From Nematopogon swammerdamellus (Eukaryota > Arthropoda > Insecta > Lepidoptera > Adelidae), in the NCBI GenBank assembly GCA_946902875.1, contig OX336350.1:18838048-18902047 (forward strand): 64,000 nucleotides of DNA, given 5' to 3'. The first letter of the stretch is position 1. Every line of letters begins with the position of its first letter. A program made the position numbers and the translations under genes. This document shows, piece by piece, positions 31,520 to 42,400 of the stretch. The notes under the pieces were generated by a model. The model did not search any database. It saw nothing but the letters and a program-made list of their open reading frames with translations, and was not told where the DNA came from.

Positions 31520-31795
31520 GTTTTTAGGGTTCCGTACCTCAAAGGAGGAAAAAACGGAACCCTTATAGGATCACTTTGTTGTCCGTCTGGCTGGCTGGCT
31601 GGCTGTCTGTCGGTCTGTCAAGACCCTTTTTCTCAGGACCTGTTCCAAACCATTGGTGTAGTTTTTATTTAGAGTTTCGTGATTTTCCAAAACACAGTTA
31701 TTTTTGTACATACATAATACAAATATTTTGTGTGATGGTACGGAATCCTCGGTGCGCGAGTTTAACTCGCACTTGGCGGCTTTTTTAGTAAATAG
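31520..31795 (+). repeat. Repeat family C, plus strand
   Basis: Starts GTTTTTAGGGTTCCGTACCT, contains GGCTGGCTGGCTGTCTGTC and ends GAGTTTAACTCGCACTTGGC followed by a T-run. Confidence 0.65.
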
Positions 31796-31885
31796 TTAGT
31801 TTTTAGTTTTCCACAACATCTATCAACTTGAACTATAAACTTATTAGCGTACGCTGGTAATATATAAAAGTAAATGCAATCCCGC

Positions 31886-32798
31886 ATGGGTTGCCAGACT
31901 GTTCTGTTAAAAAAAAAACGGAATTTTTTTATCAAATTGCCTTTGATTTTCAAGTACAAAATGATTCAAGACCTTTACTTTTGAAAATGAATGGGAGATA
32001 GACCTCGATCAACGAAGATAGAGTAATAAATAAAACGGATTGAATTGATAGAACTGATTGCACTAAGACTGAACAGACTCTAGTATTAAAATGTAAAAAA
32101 AAATTGGTAGTCTGTAAAGTGGTTTACGGACGATAGTTTTACGTGATGACGTCATAAAGTATATAAAGTGCGAAGTCAGATACAAAATCAGTTTATAATA
32201 CTTTATCGTGCTTAGAAGTTTAATTCTTAAATCGCAAATGTGAGTACTTTAAAACTAATAATATTAATTATCAATATAAACTTTTAATTTACGCCATCTA
32301 CATATTAAAGCGTATACTACAACGTTGCAACACCTACAAGTAAACTACCGCTGAAGTATTTCATTTACTATATTGACGCTAGATGTCGCTCCAAAAGACT
32401 CAACGCCATGGAATATTCACCTACTGGTGACCGAATTCGCTTCGTTAGTACAGACCGATTTAGCCGGGTGGTTTCAGACGTCTGGTCGGTCCCACAGTAC
32501 TGGTGGCAGGGACCGCGGGTTCGAGGCTCGCAAAAGACGGACAAATATATTTTGTATTTTCTACTCTCCTTATATGCCTCTCTATCGCTTGTTACGCGCT
32601 CTCGCTTGCGCACACAGGTTCAGATGGAACGTGACACTTTTTCGTGTGTGCAGCCGGTGTTCATCAATTTATAAGACGTGACGTCATCACGTCAAAAACC
32701 GGACGTTTTGATGTCCGGTTTTTTATTATTTTGGAAATCGGACACATGCCTCAAAAACCGGACTGTCCGGTCCAAAACCGGACATCTGGCAACCCCCT
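31886..32798. mobile_element. Possible DNA element with GGTTGCCAGA ends
   Basis: Left GGGTTGCCAGACTG and right CATCTGGCAACCCCC are inverted, at a plausible spacing of about 910 bp, a terminal form known in hAT elements. No flanking duplication was found. Inside are segments shared with the hAT-like element at 26555 and a tRNA-like stretch (box B GGGTTCGAGGCTC near 32520). Confidence 0.45.
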
Positions 32799-32879
32799 GG
32801 TACATATTGGCATTATCTATCACATACAATATCATAGATGACAATACTTCCACAGAGGAAATTCTAATTATTACTTGAG

Positions 32880-33660
32880 AAGGTGAATTCTTTATAACGT
32901 TACAATCTCGGTAAATTGGCGGTACTATCGCTAACGGATTCGTGATGCGTCTAATTTATTTGACATTGAAATCGCTAATTGCCAGAACACATTAAAGAAA
33001 GTTAATTGAATTGTAGTTGGTAGTTAAATATGCATAATTAAACGCACTATTGTAAATTGTAACTAAATAAATAAGCAAAACTGTATTTTTTTTTTGTGTT
33101 TTATTGTGTGTTATTTTATTGCGACACAGTAATAATAATAGAAATACGGCGAAGATGGAGCGTTGACGTCGGCCGAGCCACAACATCTACGGTGAGGGCG
33201 ACGTCCACCATCGGCCAGCTTGGGGTCATCGGGACTTCACGTCCCGTCTAGTGCCCCCGCTACCGGTGGTGCTGTGCGAACATCAGGCGACGCGCGCGCG
33301 AAGAGGAAGAAGTTTAAAAGAGCTGCGCGACGACGTCGCCGTGCAGTCCGGCGGATACGGAGCTCTCCGAGATGGGGGTGGTGGTGGCCTACGTGTCTAG
33401 TACCACCACCTATCGCTCGTAGCTTGCCTCGCGTCGTCTCGGAGAACTCTGTAGCCACGGCCTGCACCCGCCGGTGTGCTTGGAGGCTTGCCTCCCGCCG
33501 CCGGCGGTATTCCGTTTATTATTTTTATATTAATTTTGAGTATATGTGGTGTATTTTTATAATCTGTATATTTAAAATTAATGTAAATATTATGTGAATG
33601 TGATAATAAATGTATACAATAATAGAAATAAAGTTCAAACTTAATTATTTCATTCTCTAA
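32880..33660. other. Intergenic; GC-rich island at 33130-33510
   Basis: Between AT-rich flanks lies a GC-rich stretch with several overlapping frames. A poly(A)-like AATAAA cluster follows at 33605-33635. It may be a retroelement or gene remnant; no family is recognised. Confidence 0.35.
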
Positions 33661-33667
33661 TTATTCC

Positions 33668-33720
33668 CAAAGAGTTTGTATTACGTCGCTGCGCTCATTA
33701 GCGACGTAATACAAACTCAT
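33668..33720. repeat. Short palindrome, second copy
   Basis: AAAGAGTTTGTATTACGTCG, a loop CTGCGCTCATTAG, then CGACGTAATACAAACTCATT. The arms match those at 18653-18702; the loop is longer. Confidence 0.82.
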
Positions 33721-33722
33721 TG

Positions 33723-34960
33723 ATTATTCCTAATAGCCGGCCGACATGGTATTCGCAGCGCCCGTAAATATCCGAATGCCCGTGGGCGCGTCTTTCCATT
33801 CTATACAGCGCCATTACGCAGCCATAGGTAAAACCTCGTGTATATTTTGGAATGCAATATTTCCACATTTGCGATTACAATATATACACGATTTTTGCGT
33901 ACTGGTCGTGTATAGTTTGTAGTGAATGAAAGCGAAATCCATGTTCCAAACTGTACAGTGCTACTTACATCGATAATTAAAATATTTTTATGAAACGGTT
34001 TATCTTTTATTTCTTGCACGGCGTTTCTTCACTCGTAAGGCCTTACGCTAAACCGTTGATTAGAAAGGTTTCTCAGTTTAAAAAAAAACAGTAAATGAAT
34101 TTTTCCAGAGCAAAAATGGAGCAAAAGGCCGACTTATTGCCATATGGAAATAAAAAAAATTATTTATATTTATTTATACTTATAACTCGATAACCACTTT
34201 ATCGGTATGTAAATCGTTCTTTTTCCCGTTCAGTTCAGTGTTAGCCGGTATGACCAAAGCATTTCTGTCGTAACTAGGTGCCATGTAGGTGACTTCGTTT
34301 GGTAGATAATACTAATAAATAAGTACTGTGTGGGGCCGGTACATAAATAGAAAGAGAAATCAACAAAACAAAATGGCGAGCTCCGACTTATCGCGTATAT
34401 TTTGGAATCGACTGAGCATCAGTTCCGATGTGTACACGATTATTCCGCATTGCGTACTGGCGCTGTATGTTACAGAACCGGCGTAATTACGCAGATCACT
34501 GCAAAATATACACGATTTTTGCGTATTAGCACTGTACAGATTGGAAGACGTCAATGAGAAATTTGTATTCCAAACTATACTCGATAAATTACATACCCTT
34601 GCGTAATGGGCTTGTATAGAACGTAAATACGCCCCGTGGGCGCTGTCGGACTACACCTTTGCGTTAGTCTGGCGCGCGCCAAATTGTCGTGCTTCCCATA
34701 AAAAAAAACACTTGTGTGTGGATACCGAGGTGCCTTACTATAAATACAACCGACTTTGACGCGATCCCACTCCTTTTTTTGTCTCCTTTCCTTTCCTTAT
34801 TTAGGTATTATTTATTATATAAATTGTAATTCATATGTATTTAATGTAATTTATAAATAGTAATTTATATGTTTAATTAACTAGTACGTACTTATATGTA
34901 GTGTATATTATAGTTTATCATAGTTATTTTCCTTATATTATATTTTACATTCCCACACTC
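33723..34960. repeat. Intergenic with degenerate ATACACGATTTTTGCGTA repeats
   Basis: ATACACGATTTTTGCGTA occurs at about 33887 and 34508, with weaker versions at 34432. GCCCGTGGGCGC-type pieces are at 33778 and 34632. A weak SINE-A remnant (GTTCAGTTCAGTGTTAGCCG) is at 34228. No gene is recognised. Confidence 0.45.
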
Positions 34961-35149
34961 AAGTCTTTTGCTACTACCTACTTATATCTCACAACATACG
35001 ACTCTCAAACATCCAAAGGTTGACTGGGAGAAATCCCTGTTAAGGGATAAGTCCGCCTTTGCCCCTCATGTACATTACTTATTGTCTGTTTATGTAAAAT
35101 GTTTTTTTTTTAGCAATAAAGTATTTCTATCTATCTATTTATCCTTCCA

Positions 35150-35400
35150 CCTCCGCACAACGCTCACTGGGCAGGGATTGCATCCCTATACGCTGGACTT
35201 ACCGCGGATGCGTACCTACCAATCGATTCTGCAGATCTTTCCTCCATAGAACTGGTAAACGCTGAAACATCCACATATTTCCCCCCAAGTATAGTCTCGG
35301 GTCCTTCAAGAGAGGCGTGAATAGGCCGGCTCCGCCGCGTACGACCGAATGTCCATGGGCGTCGTTAGACACCTCATGTCGCGCTTTCAATAAAAACAAA
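35150..35400 (+). repeat. LINE-3'-like repeat (uninterrupted copy)
   Basis: TCACTGGGCAGGGATTGCATCCCTATACGC is continuous here. The same sequence at 57880/58288 is split by a SINE. It continues with GTCTCGGGTCCTTCAAGAG and ends CGCGCTTTCAATAAAAAC. Confidence 0.7.
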
Positions 35401-35419
35401 ATCCACCGCCACATCTAGA

Positions 35420-36320
35420 GAGCGGTCGTGTGACACGACCGCGTGATACATACATACGTATTAGTCGTCTGGTTCCAGTATGCCACCGCTGACGGTTATG
35501 ATATGACGTAACAGCTATCGGTACCGTCGACAAAAAAGTCGGATAGACGAATGCTCCCGCCACCAGGTGTTAAACTGAACTGTCGTTACTTCGTATTTCA
35601 GGCTTCAATTTCGTAATTAAGTGACATGACTAGTGAAGCTAGCGCACACGTCATAGTCATATTACTATTCCTTTTTTTACTCGTATTGGCATTTGAACAC
35701 AACAAATGTTAGTAATAAAACAAATAACACAAAAAAAAGAAAATTCGTACACGCGCGAGGGGTAAGTAGCTCAATTACACATATAATACGGGCGTGGCTA
35801 CGCGGTATTATATTGTTTGGCTACGCGACAGCGATACTAACGCTACTGAGCTAGGCGTCCGCGGGTGTGGCGTGAGGCGCGATGTGCGGAAGCGCGGGCT
35901 GAGGTAGCGGCAAACCAGTAATAGACAAGTAATACGCACCCGTGGACCACAAGGTAATGGTGTCATTCCTTGACACCAGTTAGCGCTGCTGCTTTAGATG
36001 ATTCAATTGAAACGCATGTAGGCGATACAACTTTCAATTTATTTCGGGAAACGCAGTACTTGAATTGAGCGTAATACTCCAAAAGGACCCAAAGCCGTTT
36101 ACAGGCCTTTTCGTGTTCTGGAAGTGTCCATAAAACTGTGGCGGCTTGAGTCGAGGGAGCGGAATAGTAATATGAACGCGATCGGTCGGCGAGTATAAAA
36201 ACTTTAATTTTGTAGGAAAGTACAGTTGACAGTAAAGATGGCGGTTTTCGCGTCAAGTGTGGAGGCGGTCGCGCCGTGTGCTCCCACAAAACCCAGTGGC
36301 TATGTATGAAACAGTATATA
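35420..36320. other. Intergenic; unrecognised minus-strand frame
   Basis: A 108-codon frame on the minus strand (36289-35963) contains KRLWVLLEYYAQFKYC. I do not recognise it and see no exon partners or repeat copies. The rest is unassigned. Confidence 0.3.
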
Positions 36321-36324
36321 ATGT

Positions 36325-36712
36325 TTTTTTTTTATGGAAACTGACACGGTTGGCTACATCACCTATCTATCGGTGCTCATAACACCTCGGTGAACTAGGC
36401 GCCATGTCAGTGCTTCCCTTAATTTCATGCCATTCATGTCGGCTACACTGACTGGGCGGAAAAGACGGACTACTTACATAGCCGTTTCGATCGACGACGT
36501 TTCATTCAATGAGGTAATACCAACCCGGGCGGGATAAACCCTACCACCTAGTAAGGTAAGAAGGGAAGAAAAAACCTACAGTTTTACGTGGAATCCGAAC
36601 CACAGTCAGCCTCCAAAGGTCGAGCAGTTACCCACCCAAGTACCAAGCGCGCCCAGATGTGCTTAAGAACAGTCGACCGACCGCACCACTGAGCTACCGA
36701 GGCTCGAGGTTA
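36325..36712 (-). mobile_element. SINE-A with head type 1, minus strand
   Basis: T-run, GGAAACTGACACGGTTGGCT, core, then TCGAGCAGTTACCCACCCAA and GAGCTACCGAGGCT. The CATCCGTGATGTC block is partly deleted. Confidence 0.85.
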
Positions 36713-36954
36713 CGAGGTCTCCGGTGTTAACCGGTAGCTACTTTTTAGCTAAAGATGGTGAAGTCGACCAAATATGGAACAGATGATTAAATAAAACAAG
36801 TAGGTATGTATCAAAAATATTTTTTTATTATTTAAAATTATTAATCATTACTTACACAAAGCACGTACATACCAAATATGTACAACAAACTCAGAAATTT
36901 TGGTTAAAATATTAGACTCAAATTGTTGTTGACATTGGGCTTTTGAGAAACCAT

Positions 36955-37110
36955 CGGTTCTCTAAATCGTTTATTTGTCGCACCGCTAGAGTGTGGAACT
37001 GTCTTCCGGCGAGTGTATTTCCTGAATCCTTTAACCTGGGTGTCTTCAAGCGTCGTATTAACGGGCTAGACAGCCTAGCAACAGTCCGCAAATCTACTGG
37101 CATGGCACCT
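36955..37110 (+). mobile_element. LINE C-terminal fragment, plus strand
   Basis: RTARVWNCLPASVFPESFNL and GVFKRRINGLD are followed by a TGA. This is the C-terminal end of a jockey/CR1-like LINE ORF2; the frame is open only here. Confidence 0.7.
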
Positions 37111-37679
37111 AACTGAGCGTGGTTTCGCGAGGAGGGCTGATTTTGGCTCTGTCGACTGCATCATTGGTCTCTCGGCACAGCCTGGTTTACATAAAAAAAA
37201 AAATTTTTTTATTATGCGTTAAAAAAACCTGCGTGCGGACGACCATTCTTTATTCTATGTATCTAACATCGCTTCTACCAATCCAATACGTCAACGCAAC
37301 GCAACAGAACTGCTAACGCCATCTGTTACTTACTACTATTCAACACAAAAGTCCGTCCACTCTCTCTGATACTGCTCAGCCCTAAAGCTATTACAAGTGT
37401 GATTGTATATAGCCAATAGTGAGCCTCAAGAACTTCTTTTTACATTGGTGCAATTAATTTCGCATTGAATTCTGTTCAGTGGTTCCGAAATTTACCTCGA
37501 ACATACATACAGACAGGCGTTCCCTTTTACAAGAAGTAGAGATACAGATAATTTCATGGTCTAATCGTTTGACAGATATATTTTGTCTTCGAAGTCTATC
37601 TTTTCTGGAACCTACGCCTTTTTTACCGTTAATATATTTTACCGTTGTTGCTTGCTCAGCTCATAACATTTTTAGGGTT

Positions 37680-37882
37680 CCGTATCCGTCGTACGGGACC
37701 CTATTACTAAGCCTACGCTGTCTGTCTGTTTGTCGGTCTGTCCGTCTGTCTCTCCGAAGGCTGTATCTCTTGTACCGTAATAGGTAGCCTATTAAAATTT
37801 TCACAGAATATGTGTTATTATGGCCGATGTAACAACAAATAATAAAAATAAGAAAAAGTAAAAAATTCACGGCCTGTTAGCT
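37680..37882 (+). repeat. Repeat family C, 5' part (copy i of a duplicated segment)
   Basis: 37708-37872 is identical over 165 bp to 38918-39082, including rare variants (GTCTGTTTGTCGGTCTG, CTCTTGTACCG). Confidence 0.88.
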
Positions 37883-38915
37883 CCCCATGGTTCCCGATGG
37901 GGAACAATTACGACCTCCGCTCGCTCCCCGCGTTCCCGAACGGGAACAAGATTTATGCGCAATTTACGGCCGCACTATTTGACCAAATTCACTTTATTCC
38001 GCCCTGATCCTCTCTTGACTCAGGCAGCATTCTTTGAAAGGATTTGGAGCCTGTCTCCAAGAAACAATAATATTGGCTATGGAAACAATAACTTGCCGTC
38101 AGTGGACATATTGATAATCTGTCCGTGTGCGTATTTTTCAAGTAAGAGCGCCCCGTGAAAATAATGTTTATAAGTGTATTCAAGTGCATCTATGAGCTAA
38201 AGGTTAGTAAATAGTGTTATTTATTAGTTATTCTACCAATAGAAGATGCATTACGAGTTCGGGTGGCGACAAAAGTCATATTTTTCGTCGCTCAAAAATG
38301 TTTGTTTATTTTTGTATGAAATGTGTAAACAATGACTTTGAAGGCATATTTTTCATGGAAATATAGCTTATTTTTCCCATTTTCTTCGCATTATTATACA
38401 AACATACGATCAGTTGCAAAATAAAAGAAGGTTTAGTTCAAATAATATATTTATAAAATTGGTAAAAAATATCACGCGCGTGCCATCTCGGACTGTCCTG
38501 ATGCTCTCAGGATGTTCATGTTGAACATCCGATTTCGCCGATTTCTGTAAAGAAAACGTATATTATACTTTACTATTTCTAAAAGTATGTTTCTTTACGA
38601 GTATTCTAATATAAATATTGTAAAGGTATGTTTTGAATTTATTTTATAATGAATTTTTCAAAAAAAAATTGGGATTTTTTTTTCTACCTAAAATATCTGG
38701 TACTTCTAAACAAGGTAAGCCTCACTGTTTCACATGGATTTTAGTAAATTTTCTAGGCTTTCTAGGACAGAAGAGTTTATAGATCTAACTTTATTAGTTT
38801 CCGAAATATCTGCGTTTATGTCGAGGTCGGCGCTCATGTGCGCGCGCGCACATGAGCGCCGTCGGCGGGCCACGCCCATGCGGGGACTAAGCGGGTTTTT
38901 GGGCTTTATAACGCG
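37883..38915. other. Intergenic between genes A and B, nothing recognised
   Basis: Contains a GC-rich patch near 38830-38880 (GCGCGCGCACATGAGCGCC, self-complementary with GGCGCTCATGTGCGCGC) and AT-rich sequence. No gene or repeat family is recognised. Confidence 0.4.
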
Positions 38916-39255
38916 GGTAAGCCTACGCTGTCTGTCTGTTTGTCGGTCTGTCCGTCTGTCTCTCCGAAGGCTGTATCTCTTGTACCGTAATAGGTAGCCT
39001 ATTAAAATTTTCACAGAATATGTGTTATTATGGCCGATGTAACAACAAATAATAAAAATAAGAAAAAGTAAAAAATTCACGGGGGTCCACACCCCATACA
39101 AGAAACTAAAAGATGTATGCGCGCCATCTACCGAAAAGATTATGAAGCATTTTAACTAATCTATAGATGGCGTGAATGGCGCTGACCATGACATGGCGAT
39201 GCGGAACCCTTGGTGCGCGAGTTCGACTCGCACTTGGCTGGTTTTTTGGTAAAAA
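38916..39255 (+). repeat. Repeat family C, plus strand (copy ii)
   Basis: Complete 3' end: ATGTATGCGCGCCATCTACC, GGCGATGCGGAACCC and GTTCGACTCGCACTTGGCTG before a T-run. It lies just downstream of gene B exon 8. Confidence 0.82.
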
Positions 39256-39330
39256 CATATAAGGAATTTCATTATTTGGTGGTCTCAGGATTGGCTTATG
39301 TTATAAGTCGATGGGTCTCAATTAAAATGT

Positions 39331-39429
39331 TTAGTCAGAAGAAAGAACAGGTCTGCCATTGGCAGGTTTGACAGCCCGGCTGTTAGATCCATAACCGCGG
39401 TGGAGGTCAGCGTTCTTGAAATCTTGCAC
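39331..39429 (-). CDS. Gene B exon 8 (C-terminus, stop)
   Basis: 99 nt after TTGTTACAG encode VQDFKNADLHRGYGSNSRAV then KPANGRPVLSSD and TAA (39333-39331). KPANGR is shared with gene A. The downstream AATAAT/AAATTCC is also shared. Confidence 0.85.
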   Translation of the reverse strand: MQDFKNADLHRGYGSNSRAVKPANGRPVLSSD

Positions 39430-42400
39430 CTGTAACAAGATTAAACCTATGAATATAGACATAATTAAGTACTTAAGTAAACGGAATATATTTTTGACTT
39501 TTTATGGGTCGGGGTTTTTTTTTAACCCTGCAGTGATCGCGCGCGGACTCAGAATCCGCATATTTGCACTTTGTTGGATACTTTTTTTACTATTAACAGC
39601 ACAGAACTCACACTCCCGGAATTCTCATATTTTGCGGGGTTCTTGCGAACGATGTAATCAGTCGTGCGCTGGTATTCACAGGGAACGCACACATACCTGT
39701 TGCGGAGTCTAAGTCCGCGCGCGATCACTCGTGTTGCAGAGCGTGGACAGAGAGTCCGCGCGCGATTACTTCGCGCAAAGAGAGTTCTTGAAAGGTTTGA
39801 CTAACTTTCTTCTGAAAGACCATCTGCACTCAAGAATAGTAAGCCAAAACTTACATCCAACAATAAAACTTCGCCTGAAAGAAGTATTGATGATCCCATT
39901 AGACCAACAGGCCAGCACTAGTAGACAAAACGTCGTAACTCGTGGTAGATGCCATTATTGTGATCGAAATAAGAATCGACCGACTAAATATCGCTGCGGA
40001 AACATTGCTTTTTAAAAAATATGCATGTCTCGAACATGTAATGTCAGTGTCATGCCCAGAATGAGCAAAAAAAATATAGTTTATCAGCGAAAAAAAAAAA
40101 ATTTTTCCGATTTGTGCACTAAAAAGTTTGTTTCTGTTATTGTATAATTAATTAATGTAGCTACTTATGGTGTTTTCATAAGAAGGGAGAGTACGACTGT
40201 AATAAAAAACCAAAATTATTGTAATTTGTTAGATTTTGAAGGTTAATTTTTGAGATTTCTTTGAGAAATATTTTTTCGTTGATTTTTCTTTATTTTTTTC
40301 TAACTTCGATTATTACTCGTCCAAAGCAACTAAGAAACATGTTATTGTATCATTTGCTTGAAAAATTAAGCTTTTATTAAAATATGCATTTTTTTTTAAA
40401 TATTAACTAACAAACAAAAAAACCTAATAAAAAGTTAGGCGCGGGGAGGTTGCGGAGTCTCAGTGCGCGCGCGAGCAATGGTGTAACTTTTTGGGTCGCG
40501 ACCACTGCAGGGTTAATTGTAATATAACTTTCATTTCAAGCTTTTTTTAAAAAAACCGCATGCAAATCGGTAAACTTTTTAAGATAATACATTTTTTTAT
40601 TACTTAATTGCGTTATTACTTCATTACATACATAGCTACGAACCATTCCGATTAAACAAGCTTCCTAATAAAAAAAACCGCATCCAAATCCGTCCATCCG
40701 TTTGGAAGCTACGATGCCACAGACAGACACACACATACACACGTCAAACTTATGACACCCCTCCGTTATTTTGCGTCGGGGGTGAAAAAAAATTACTGCC
40801 GGGTATTGTTGACTACTTTACCTGGTGTTTGGTGGTAAAAATATACTCTTTCTGGACGATCCAAATCACAGACTCTTCGCAGCCGGGCGTGGTGAGCGAG
40901 CCGGGGTACGTGTAGTAACTACCGGGATTTGAGCTCATCATATTTCTGTATAGAAAAAAAAACCGCATGAAAATCGGTCCACTTTTTAACATAATTAATT
41001 TTTCTTATTACTTAATTACTAGATTACTTGATTACAAACATAGCTAAGAATGAGAGCTACGATGCCACAGACAGACACACCTTTTCACACACGCACACAC
41101 CCTCGCAAACACCCTCTCACCCTCACACACACACACACACGTCAAACTTATAACACCCCTCCGTTTTTTTCGTCGGGGGTTAAAAATCTAAATATGACAT
41201 GGGTGGGGGTGGGAATAGGTATTAGTTTTTGTGGAATAATTTAATTTAAACCCAAGTAATGTAGTTTTTTTTTTCTTTTGTAATCCGGTATGGGTGGTTG
41301 AGTCAGAGGGGCCAAAGCACATGCTCTGACTAGCCAATATCACCTAGGTAGGTGCCATACCGGAGACTTCCCTGGATTGCTGGCTATACTGGACTAGAGG
41401 AGAACACAACCGAGGCTGCTATGCGGCCATCTTACATCCAGTACGGTGGTACCAACCCAGTCGGCTACAATTTGAACCTACCACCTAGAAGGGGCAAGGG
41501 AAGGGACCTACAGTTTTACACTGGTTCCGAACGGTGAAGCAGCAGGTATGTAGATATGCACGTAAATTTTTTCGTCAGAAAAAACTTATTGGTACACGCC
41601 GACCGGATTCGAACCTCGGACCTCTCGCATGAGAGCCCGAGGCCCAAACCACTCGGCCACCCGCCGATTAAACGTAGTTAGGTAGGAGAACCTAGTGGAA
41701 CCCACCAGGTTGAACGCCAAGGCGGTTCCGTACCTATTCAGTACCTTCAGTACTCCAGCACTTCCGGCCTTTTAGATTTGACAAGGTCGGAAGGACAGAA
41801 GGAACATTTTAGAGGTTTGTTGTAAGGTTTATGTCAGCCTCGGTAGCTCAATGGTGCGGTCGGTCGACTGTTGTTAAGCAACCCTGAGCGCGGTGATGAA
41901 TACTTGGATGCACCTTGGATGGGTGAACGCTCGACCGTTGGAGGCTGACCATGGTTCGGATTCCCTGTAAAACTGTAGGCTCCTTCCCTTCTTACCTTAC
42001 TAGGTGGTAGGGTTTATCCCGCCCGGGTTGGTACTACCGCACTGAATGAAACGTCGGTCGAAACGGCTATGTAAATAGTTCGTGTTTTCCGTCCAGTCCA
42101 GTGTAGCTGACATGAAATGAAGGGAAGCACTGACATGGCAACTAATTCACCCGGTGTTATGGGCTGGCATCACGGATGTTGTAGGTTATGTAGTTAACCG
42201 TGTCAGTTTCCATAAAAAAATGTCTCCACGATAAAGACACTTAGGGAGCCGACATCACTTCGGAAATGTAATCCTACTAATATTATAAACGCAAAAGGTT
42301 GTGAGGATGGATGGATGTATGGATGGATGTATGGATCTTTGTTCCCCTTTCACGCAAAAACTACTGAACGGATTTTGATGAGACTTTACAGTACTATAGC

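Noticed and set aside
33220..33597. Arg-rich 125-codon frame as a gene
   Set aside because: It lies in a GC-rich patch where several frames are open on both strands, and no motif is recognised.
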